Shown: in pieces, positions 42,737 to 54,700 of the stretch | Layout: each line of letters opens with the position of its first letter | Numbering within the stretch: the stretch's first letter is position 1 | DNA from: Rhabditoides inermis | Lineage: Eukaryota > Nematoda > Chromadorea > Rhabditida > Rhabditidae | Reading direction: 5' to 3' | Assembly (NCBI GenBank): GCA_963966185.1 | Contig: CAWZYM010000295.1 | Coordinates: 278,001-342,000, forward strand | Length of the DNA stretch: 64,000 bases | Program-made: the position numbers and the translations under genes | The notes under the pieces: model-generated | Told to the model about the DNA's origin: nothing | Database searches by the model: none | The model's input: the letters and a program-made list of their open reading frames with translations, nothing else

Positions 42737-45700
42737 ATGAGCGTTGAGGAGGAGGCGCTGGCCTCTGCTCTCTCTCAAGTCGCCGCGCAGTTCACTCGAC
42801 CAGACCAGCTCGAGAAACTACCAGAACTCAAAAAGCGAGCCGATCGAAAGAAGGTACGGTTGGACTACTGTAGATGCTAGCGTCTTATCGATGAAGATTC
42901 GAACTACGTAGTTATTCAATCGAGTTTGCAATTTTCGTGATATCATGGGTGTGTCTTGCGGATTGAGCTTTTTTTGCTTAGGTTTATTCTAGAAATCTAG
43001 CTAATACCGATATGGTTGTGACCGAAATTGAATGTGTTAGTGATGAAATGACTCTCGTAGTCCATATGGGTGTGCCAATTGTTTTAATCTATTCAGGGGA
43101 ACGTATATTCTACCAAAAATCGTGTCTTTGGTATTCGGAAAAGTCATGGTATTTATAGAGTGACTTGTTTTGATCTATTTACTATTCCCGGGAACATGAT
43201 GGACGTTGTTCTCGCATTTCGCATTCTTACATCTCGATTAAAAATAATGTTTAACTTGTAACATCCGAAGTGTCGCCGAGTGAATGATGTGTTTCACATT
43301 AAAAGTGATAACGACAAGCGTCGATCAAATGACAAATGAGTAAGACGGAGATGAATCTTTTTAGAAGCATGGACGCAGAACGCAGAGATCTGTGTCTTAC
43401 TTGATTCGAATCTGCTGTTTGTTGGTTCGACCATTGAAGGGAAGACCCACAGCACTAAACGTGGATTGTAGCAGGTTTCTGGCAGCACAAGTCGACTCGA
43501 AATGGTCGTTTCGTATTCGCAAGATGACGTTGGGTTGCACTTTGTTCTAAACAGCTGAATCTAGCGAATATCGCGGACTGGACATTGTATCTTTTGAGAC
43601 ACGGACTGTATGGATTGGGTTCGGAAAAAGTGAGAGAATCACAAAAACCCGAAAAAGTAATGGGTTTCTGCAATGCTTCATAGTAACTGAACGATGTTCA
43701 TCAATTGGATTATTAATAAATGTGGACTTGTTTCATATGTTTGTTTTGTATATTATTGATTATGATAGCAGAAGTGGGTCTCAGTTGGTCTTGCGATTCT
43801 TGGGAATGTGGTGAGACAAGAGATTGACAGCGCATTCTCGGATGAGACTTATTAGCACTTAGCACATGACAAAGCTAATTCTTTTAAAAAACATTAGTCT
43901 GGATAAGCATTTTTCTTGCCTCTAACTAGAGTTTATTGGTGCATGAGCTTAGAGTAAGAGGTATCTTGTTTTCAGAATTTTCCAAAACTCGAAGTTCTTA
44001 TGCAAAACTCATATAATTAATTAGTCATCTTACACTTACACCTTTTTTGCAAAGATATATGCAAAATGGAAAAAAGTATGTTGGCAAAGCAGAACAATAA
44101 GTTGTGGTGATGGTCCCCAGACCGTAATAATGATGCAGTGCATCAACATGTTCTGTCTGGGAAATGATTCCGAAAAAGCAAGATAATTCTCGTAAAAGTT
44201 ACATATCGGTCACTTCGAGGAAATATATTGAAGTGTCTGATAAATCTAGGAAAAGGGAAATGGTCTGACAATTAGTCAGAGACTCAGAGATTAAGTTATT
44301 CACCGGATTAGAACCTATAGAAGACAGGAGTGTCTTATTAGTTTCTTTAATGGGGAAAAGATCAAGAAAATTATATTGAATCAATTTGAAATGTCCTTTT
44401 AGCTCTTAGCTGATTATATTTTTTATGGATTATTGTAACAAAATGAAGAAATCGAATATACGAATGGTGATATTTATCTCAATCTGTCTATATTCCTTTT
44501 GAACTAAGCTCAACATTTCTCGTCAGAAACATTATGTTGTTCAATTGTTCTACAGTGTACTAAACTGTTGGACAGTGAAAATTTCATCTCATGTTGACAA
44601 TTTCTGTCCGCATAGCTGTCACCACACCTATCTAGCGTAGTGGTAACGTTCTCGCTTGGTAACGCTCTCGCAATTTTTGTCAATTTTATAACCTCATTGA
44701 ATGTGCTCTGATCTTTCTCTAACCACCCTAATGTCTCTCTCGTGGAAAGCGTCATTTGTGAGCCCATCATAGTGAAAAAACTCCTTTGCGAGCCGTGCCA
44801 AAAAGAGATTTCTGATATATGCGATACTGATACTTATAAGAATGGTTAATATAATCTGGTGCGTAGTTGCGTGCGAGACGATCGACGATGTGATAATTGT
44901 AATGATAATATGAAGTAATATTCAATATGGTGAATTGTGAGATGGCTTTTGAAGTCTATGAGTGCTAAAAGTGGTGTGTATGTAGGCATCAGTGGAGGCA
45001 ATGCTGCGCACGGGCGTCCAGTCTCAACTGGAGGGCATCCGCACCGCCATCGCCCACCTCAAGACAGCACCCGACGACATACAGGCCATCCAGAACAGGT
45101 GAGGGGGAGGGGAGGGGATCTGTCTAGTCTACAAATGAGTAGTAGAGTAGAAGCAGATGGCCACGTGTTTGCAGCCTGAACTCGATCCGCACCCGCCTCG
45201 TGCCCTTCCCCGCCCTCAAGGAGAAGATGAAGGAGCTGCGCGACGCCAACCAGCGACACGGACAGTACGCCGCCGCCATGGAGAACCTCAAGGTACGGTA
45301 GCGGGTGGAGGGGTACTGTAGATTACGGTATCATCCTGCAGCACATCTTCAACATCAACAACACGGTGGAGGCGACACGGGAGGCGATCTCGCAGAACAA
45401 GCTGCTGGTGGCACACAAGAAGTGAGTGGGGGAGAGGAGGGGAGGGGAGGGAGGGTGGAGAACATCCATCGATAGGTAGTCCTAGGTGGATGGTAGGATA
45501 GGGTGTAGATGATGATAAACAATTCGTATCTACTATTGACAACACAGGTTGACGAGTGGAGTAGAGTAGCTTGTGGAACGTATGTTTAAATTATTTGGAT
45601 GTTGATGTTGATTCATAAAAAAAGAATGTCATTGTTCATTTGTGGCAATGGTTCTGTTGATTGATGAATGAAATGAGAAACAGTGAGAAGTGTTCATCTC

Positions 45701-48700
45701 ATCTCCTTCTTCCTATCATTCTTTCTAATGTCTTTCTATTATCATGGTTCATGAAGTTGTCTTTGTAGTATCATGGAGCTGGAGTTGGCTCGAGATGAGC
45801 TGCTCTTCGAGATCCACAAACTGCCCTCCGCCAAGACGGAACACGAGAAGAATGTTTGTTCGTTCGTTCGTTCATCTTGATCGTGTTGATTTTCAGCTGT
45901 TGATGAGCTTCTTCCGCAGCGTGGACGAGCTGGTGGTTGAACTGTCGAAGAACATGTGGTTCATCATCGGAAGGGCGCTCGAGATGGTCAAGGTGAGTGC
46001 CGCCGACACACACTGTGCCCCCACGTCCTATCGCCGGTTCGACTGCGTACTGTGCTCTTACCTGTATGGCGCACTTCCCGTCGCAGGCCCTGTTAGGTCA
46101 CGCACTAAAGAAGAATCCGGGCCTTTTGAAAAAAAGAAGGAAATTTCCTGCCGCGTATTGTTATGCTAGTGGGGAGATGTTTCTTTGATTATGTGTTTTT
46201 TTTTGTAGGGCAACGATTCTGGCGCCGGGCCGCAGGAGCTGGTCACTGCGCTGCGGATTGTGGAGAGGGAGGAGAGGTACGGTAGGAGGAACAAGGATAC
46301 GGTATGTGCAATTCATTCAGAATCGACAAGTACTACATTGACCGGCGCGGGATCAACAACGACTTTATGCCGCCCGGCAGGCCGCGACAAGTGGGTTACG
46401 GTAGACAATGTGGTGGGTATACGGTACGTTCCAGTGGCGCAAGAAGACGATGGAAGTGTTGGAGAAGACGGTGTGGAGTAGAGTGGAGGGAAACCAGCTG
46501 GAAGACCGGACCAACAACAAACAATGACTGGCCAGGTGAGTGAGTGAGTGAGTGAGTGAGTGAGTGAGTGAGTGAGTGAGTGAGTGAGTGAGTGAGTGAG
46601 TGAGTGAGTGAGTAAAAACTCACCTTCAACTCAAACTATGAGTGAGTGAGTGAGTGAGTGAGTGAGTGAGTGAGTGATATAGATTTTGACACCTACTAGT
46701 TCGGACAAAGAACTTAGATTCTGAGGATTCATATTCCCATCGTATGAATGAATAAATCACGCGAGTTTCTGTCTGTCGAATATGAGTTTCTCAGTAGGTG
46801 GAAATAGTTTGAGTTGAAGGTGAGTTTAAACGGAAGCTCTTATCGTCTTTCTGTGTCCTAGACATGGATAGTTTGTGTTTTGTTAAATACACAATCTCGT
46901 TGATTCAGGTAGAAACCGAAAACATTGAGGAAGGGATTTTACAGTTTTACGTTACGCAAATCTTAATCCATGAAAGCAGACACAAAATTATGTCTTCCTT
47001 TTCTCAGAAGTTATTTAAAAAAAAACTCAGTGTGTAGGAGGGGAACTAGGCCATGTTTTGTGTTTAGTGTGATACGAGTTTATAACATGATTACAAATAA
47101 AGTAACTTCCCTTGATGAATATTGCCATCTTGATGGTATATTATGAATATTCATGAAGAAGTAAACATAGCAATTTCGATATTTGGAAGTTTGCTCACAA
47201 CTTAAATTCACATATTTTAGAACTACTTTGAGTGATAGAAAATAAAACATAAACATTGTTTCTTAGTATAAAACAGAATAGTCATCTTATTCCGAATGAA
47301 TACTTTTCAAAACATATGCAAATGAATTGTTTTCAGAATTGTTTAGTTTATTTTTGTATTTATCGGTTTCCGGATTACATCTCCTTCGGCCTTTCAAACG
47401 CCTTTCAAACGCACAAAATTATGTCTTCCTTTTCTCAGAAGTTATTTCTGGTGCATTTCCTTTTCTCAGAAGTTATTTCTGGTGCACTTTCGTAAATACT
47501 TATACGAAAGTAGTGTCTTAGAGTTTTAGTAATACTTTACGTTTTCAAGATATAGGGTACAATTGTACCACTTTGCACGTGGTAGTGTATTTAGTGTGAT
47601 AATACGAATAAGATCCTTGTGACTCAAATCCCCCAACGGGAGTGATCTATAGAGTAATGCGCTTTTCACTTGTTCACTTGTTCTGCTGTGAACTGCAGTC
47701 GTTTTGCCGTCTGTATATAAATATAACATTAATTTCGTCGTCTGTTTTTGAAAAGAACATGTCTACGCTATAATGTTTTGTCAGCATTTAATAATAAAAT
47801 CTCGGGAATTGAAATGAACATTAAGCTTTCTTCTTTTATGTGGATTGCCTTGATAGACATGGTGACTCAACTGGATATGAATGTTTGTTTGTGCCTATAG
47901 CCATGACCAAGGGAAAATTGAACACTGGAGATCTAGGCACTCTCTGACCTTTACCTCAACTGTACGACGATTTTTAATTTTTTTTCCTATTGGAATTATA
48001 ATTGATGAATCGATCTAAAATTAAGGTTGTTTACTGTAATTAGAAAACGGAAGAGAAAATCGAAAATTGAGCACTAGAGATCGGAGAACTCTGTGTTTCA
48101 TTTGACATACAAATAACAGTAATTTTACTAAAATCAGAACATCTTGCGCTCGAATCACGTGATCGAATTATATGCGCGGATCGTTAACATGCCATATCTC
48201 GAATAATGTATGTTACATATTCTGAGAAAGTATTGTGTTCTGATGAACGGGGAACTGCCCAATGATATTTGAGCCAATTTCAAGTTTAGAATGCACTTAT
48301 TGTGATAGTGCACATGTTTTCCAGTTAGTCTGATCCAAGATGGAACAAGGGCGAAATGAAAACACAAAGAGGGGAGCGGAAAGGGAGGCCGGGAATAGAG
48401 AGGCATGAACTGAAAGAGAAGAGCGAGAGAGACATGTCACTCGGAAACGAGAGGACGAGAACAGAAGCAAAAATGCGACATTACAACAGTCTACGTTGTG
48501 CACAGCCAAGAGAGGGATGTGGTGTTGCACTGAGCCAGATCGGAAGAGAGAGGGAGGGACATTAATAGAATAGGATTTCGTGAATGAACGGGGGTGAAAA
48601 AAAGGCTACAGGTGGTCAACTATTTCGAGGTTGTCGAAAAAATAGTGTTAGGGACCGGATAACTTTGGCATTTCATGTTGCATGGGGGGAGAGAGAGAGA

Positions 48701-51700
48701 GAGAGAGATTGTCAACAGGTGATGTTGCAGGTATCTGGAGGTGTGCCGCCGCGTGGTCATTGACGATTTGTGCGTTGCGAGAACTGGTGAGAGTTTTTTA
48801 AACGATGCCACAATATATATTAAACCGTTCGCGCATGGTTGATGGTTAGGCAGAATTGAAACATTATTGGAATAACAATAAGAAAAAAATGCTCCAACAA
48901 GAATTACTAGCTGTCAGGATAGTAAGATAATTGAATAAGAAACACGATATGAAGGGTCACCTGGAGATATGACGCGTCAGTGATTTCAATTTGTCTTACT
49001 CTTACAGGCGCGGTGCCGTGCTTCCCTCCCGAGTACCAGATATACGATCGATTCGTGGCTATGTACCACGGATGCATATCCAGGCGGGTAAGTGCTTTGT
49101 TGATTGATTGATTGATGTATTGATTTTATCGATCGCGTTCAGCTGCGCGAGATCGCGTCGGAGCGTCTGGAGAAGAACGAGCTGGTGCAGCTGCTCAGCT
49201 GGATACAGGCGTATAGGTGGGAGAAGGGGAGAGAGATTGTTGATTGTTGTCTATGAATGAATAGGTTGCAATGATTTGAAGAGTGTGGATTGAAATGCAC
49301 TGTGTGATATGGAAACGGGATCACTCTTCCTTGCAGTTCCGAGGAGATGCTGGGCAATCGTCGTCTGGCTATCAATGCGCCCGCCCTGTTGGCAGATGCC
49401 CCCCTGCTCACCAAGGCCAGCCTCGCCAACCTATGCGATCAGTCAGTCCATTCTAACTTGACACATTTTCGTTTGTGCAGTTTTTTATGCTGTGACCTGG
49501 TGATCAAATCAAGTCCTTTTTGGCCATACATGATCCTCACACTTTATCATCAAAGGGAAGCTAGTGAAAAAGAAAAATCTATTTCGGTGCTTTTATCTTT
49601 ATAGTGGGCCCGCAAATGAGTTTCACTCTTTTCACGAGAGACATTAGGGTAGTTAGACAACGATCAGAACCCTTTGGATGATGTTTGTGATTTGACAAAA
49701 TGTTGCGTGGGTACACAAGATTGAACCCGCGGACCGCTGCTTGCTAAGCGAGAGCGTTACCACTACGCCACGTGGTGATGTGGGAAGATCAGTGGAGTAG
49801 AGATATGAACGGCAAAACAAATCTGCTGTGCATTTCGTTCTGTATACGGTATGTTCAAAATCCACGATAATGTTTTCAACGAAAAATCCTGAGCTAAGTG
49901 CGAGCCTATTATAGATACGTGTTAGTATTTGGCACGATGATTGCAGGTTCGTCGACATGACGCAGTGCGATCTGCGGGAGTGGCTCAAGAAGACGTTGGA
50001 TGTGGAGAAGGACGTGAGTGGGCTGGTTGTGGGGTTATGCAGCTGATTTCTATCTTTCAGGTGTTGTTGATGATTTGATTGGCAGTTTGCCATGAGTGAC
50101 TCGTTCCCATAATTACGAATTTTCGCGCAGTGTAAACAAATTTGTATGTCATCGCCCAAGCGTATTGTAGTTGGTTGGACGGATAATCCACTTGAATGTT
50201 TACAAGTACTTCATGCAATTGAACTAATCTTAAACGGATATATATGATGATTTTTGTCATAGGGACACAGGTACAAGCGAATTTATATGTCAATTCAAGT
50301 TAAATTTAAGAAAATACAATTATTATTATTATTGATATTGATATTATTATTATTGATATTTTGAGGAGTGGTACAAGCACGTTCGCCCGGAGGAGGATGC
50401 GGATGGCTACTTGTACACTCAACTGCCCAGTATCCTATTCGGAATGATACAAGACACGGTTGGTGGTCCATGTGACTATTGTTTTTTTAATGATCAAAGA
50501 TCAGAGATCGTCATTTATTGATCAAAGATCAGAGATCGTCTTTTTGTAAAACTTTTTTTAGTTTCAACAAAAGCAGATCAACAAAATTGAGTCTGTTCTT
50601 CGAAACTTCACTCGAATCACTCTTCACAAACTTGGCTATAATTCTTTCAGTATTCCCTATCTAGATCGCCTCGCTATGTTTGGTATGAACTCACTTGAGT
50701 ACCGTCGCACTGAACTCGATCTTATTTTCTGTTTCAGGGTTTTGCGTGGTATGGAGGGTCCCGAGTTGCGAGCCCTGTTCACTGTCCAACCGGGCAGAGG
50801 CAGACGCAAGAACTCGCTCCAACTGCGTAGAACGGCTACGTATAATAGTGTAGTACACAATGGGTTTGTCTCGCGCGTGGTTCGCGTGTGGAATCAGCTT
50901 CCTGACTGCATAGTCACCCACGGGTCACTAGCTTCTTTCAAATCCGCGCTCAGCGGTTTTGACCTTGGCGCAATTTGCGAGTTCAGGCATCATGAGCACT
51001 CGGGCTAGCTGGCACTCTCTATCTCTCTCTTCCTCCGCATCCCACCCCTTCCCCCCTCTTCCCACTCATTGTTTGTCGTTGATGTTGTTATATTTCCGGT
51101 GTTATTGCTTCCGTGTTACACTTTTACAACTCGCATTATCCGCGTACTACGTTAGATAAATGTACATCACTTTTTTTGTCATGTGGAGGAAAGCTTATAG
51201 CTATTGATGTTTATTGCATATCTTAAGAGTATTGTAGTCATTTGGACAGATAATCCATTTGAGTTTACTCCTTGCAATTGGACTAATCTTAAACGGATTT
51301 GTTAATACACGTGGGTCACATGTGTTGTACTAGCTGTTTCGTTGCTACTTGGCACAGTGGCGCTTAGTTTGTTTTTACTTTGGTTCATTGCTTGATCCAT
51401 GGAAAAACGAAACAAACAAAGAAAACGCGAAAGAACGGCGTTTTCTCGATACTTTCACGCTTACCAGAATATTCACGTGCGAAGCTTGGTAAGGCGAATT
51501 CAAACTTCGCTCCAAATTGCTTATCGGAAAGTTGAGCTCTGTGCGCATCTCGTCGATATGAGTTCGACAGGACATGTCGTTGTATTGTTGTGGTAACGCT
51601 CGCGGTTCACGGACCATGTTATGCCGGTTCGATTCCCACTATGTGCAATCAGTGTTGCCAAGTTCTCCAAAGTGAATTTCGATGAACCTTGGTAATACAA

Positions 51701-54700
51701 ACGCCCCTGTGCCTTTAATGCTACTTGATAGTTTTGCTGAAAAGTGATGAAGGATGAAATACGTTAGGAAAAGTTGTATGTGTGCATTTTCTAAATGTTT
51801 AAGAAATACAATTTGTTTCGATTTGGCGAAGAGGATGTATAATTGAGAAAAACATAAACAAAGGAGTTTTTATTTATGATTGAAATAATGATTAGCGAGC
51901 AATTTATGATTATCAACGGTTCGAGTTAGCATGCGTTTCGGAGCTTACAATGTGTGATTGAAATTTGCTGACTGCTTGCTGGTTTCATCGAAGTCTCAGA
52001 CTCTGACCTCTAAGCCACGTGTAAATGTAGAACTTCCTGTCGGATATGATTCTGATGTGTTGGGATTATGTTTGTTTATTGTAATATTGGAAGTATCAGG
52101 TGCTTATCAAATATGTCATGTGAGATAAACATGGAATCCTTGTATGGACAAGGATGGTTAAATGGTCAGTTTTTGCGCGGCTAATCTCCTTTTTGATGTG
52201 GTTGATTTGCTACGGCTTAGTTGATATGTTTGCAACCCATCTCGTCAGCGTGACACTTGAGGGACACGTATTCTGTGTCTCGCATTTCATTTCAATTGAG
52301 TGTGTTTAGTCGGAGTCCTATCTAGCTTGAACAAGCTGATGATTATAAGTATTACATGCATACTATAAGATGGGGATTGAATCATTAATCGCTATGCAGA
52401 TATATTTCCTGTTTTGCTGTAGATACGCATTCATTCGGTCATATCTAACTCGGATATTATAAAGAGCTTGCAGGTATTTTGTTGGGTAAAGCTGACGATT
52501 TCTGATTCGTGATTTCTGATGCTTTAAAAGTGTTTCCAGAGAAAGAAACTATCTGTCATACAACGCCAACGCGTTTTTTTTTGTTTGTTGGTGAATATGA
52601 CTTAATCAAAACGAAACGACACACACACGCGCACACACGGCTGCGGGCTGTCTTTTGACTTTTCAACGTACATAGAAGAACTGATTGAGTGTTTGTAGAA
52701 AAAAAAGAACCCACTCTTGTTCTCGACTAGGAAGACCCCGAATTCAACCGGCTAAACGAAAAAGTGCTGGATTGCAGATCGCTCTTGGAAAGGAGATCAG
52801 TGTGGATGTGATCCCTGCCATCATGCATGTCTCCATAGAAGAGTTCCTCGACTTCGCAGCCAAGTACAAGGGTTAGTAGGGGGAGAGAAAGGGAGAGAGA
52901 GAGTGTGTGTGTGTGAGAGAGAGGGGGAGAGAGAGCATGAAGTATTGGTACGTTTCACAGTGTATGTTTCACTTGTCACACGCAGTCTCTGAATGTGATG
53001 TCAATTCAATTATGATTCGCTGAACGGTGTCATGGTTAACAACAACTAGAAGCACAATTAATAATGCATAGCAATAGGCAGTATGCGATGGTGTCAGTTG
53101 AGGCAATCCTTCTCCGACTGGTGGTCCAGAGTATTCTTCCAGATTCTTTTCATTGCAGATGCTGCGATGGCGTACAAGGGCAAGTACTTCGAGGACCGCA
53201 GCAGATTCCCCCAGTTCACATCCACTATGGTTGGTTCTAGTCCTGATTCTGGTTCTCATTAACAATTTTTTTCCTTCTTTATGTATATTGGAATAATCTG
53301 TAATTGAAACTGACATTGATTGGTTGTTTGAGATCGCGGTGGCGAACAACCTGCACACGTGTCGCGAGTCGACGGATCGGCAGATGAGGACCATCCGACT
53401 CACCATGGAGGAGGGTGGGTGCTCAAACACTCAACCTATCTCATTCTGTTAATTGTCAAAATGGCAATTCGAGATCTTGCCGTGGAGGCATTGGTTGTTT
53501 CAAGTACTGGTTGTATTACTGGTTACTGGTTGTTATTGTAGTTCCTGGTAGTTGCAGGTTCATCTGGCGGTTCGACGGAGCGCCGTGGCAGCAACGGGGG
53601 CGGGGGAGGAGGGGGAGGGCGGGTGAGTCGGCAGCAGCTGATCGAGAACGTCGACCAGCTGAATGCGCGCTGGAACGGAGCCATGCAGAGCGCGTGAGTG
53701 CCCGAGAGATTTTGAAGGATTATTCGCAAGAGTTCGTGAACTTTTCCGAGGCGTTTAGAATGTCTTCGAGAGTGATTCTTTGCAAAGGAAACATTGAAGT
53801 TGTGTTGTAGAGATGCAATTGTGGCGCAGTGATGTTGGATGGAATACGAGTGATGCTTGTAGTGTGAACGGTCTTCTGGAGGAGATCTGCGCGGATCTCA
53901 CGCCCGCCCTGGCCGAGATATTCACCAGGAAGTGGTGGGTAGACAGCCTAGCCAAGCACAAAAGCCAAGTCGAGCAGATCCGGTTTCTGCTGTTTCCTAT
54001 TATTTTGTTAGACAATGAAAACTTGTTGTATCGTGCAGGCTGCAAGGCTGTAACGCTGTGGAGACAGTGTGCATGACGCTGCACGACTACAACGAGGACT
54101 ACCTCCACCTCAGACCGCATATCAGGTGCGTGGGCTGCGAGATGCGATGCATATGGATTGATGTGTGTAGCTGACCATGTTTTCCAAATATTACATTTGT
54201 GAAGATGGGTTTATGTTAATGTAATGGCGAAACGTATTTGAAACTTGATTAATTAAAATAAGTGAAATCGTCTACGTAATCGTCTACGTCTACTTTATTA
54301 ACTGTGCCCTCATTATAAATAAAATCGCATAGTTTGATGGACCTGTCCGTAACAATTATGTGAAAGATGTTTTTTTTTGTAATTTTCGATTACACTCATG
54401 TGCAAATTCTAAAACATACAGCAGGACCTGGTAGACGTTTTTTTCTGTTCCATTCGATGTCATGGCTTATAATATCATCTCAGGAAGTAGCGATTAGTGT
54501 TGTTATCTAGTGAAGCATTACGTAGAGACACGAAACATGTGGCTGTGCGTGCGACCCTTTTTGCTAACGTCGCAGCAACATTATTTATAGCGTCAACATT
54601 ATTTGATCGGTGCTAAATGCGCATTAGCCGGTGAATCAGCATGTCGAACGGTTTCGAAAAGATTGAGCTTTTTGGAGAGAGGGATTGGTGATGTGGAGTG

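Noticed and set aside
46525..46527. Nuclear genetic code with TGA for tryptophan
   Set aside because: Conserved tryptophans elsewhere in this and other genes use TGG, and a likely true stop at 29143 and at 62771-62773 is TGA. One case does not support a code change.
50057..50293. Small ORFs near 50.1 and 51.2 kb
   Set aside because: They fall in a repeat shared by 50155-50240 and 51225-51300 (ATAATCCA.TTGA...TAATCTTAAACGGAT), not in a gene.
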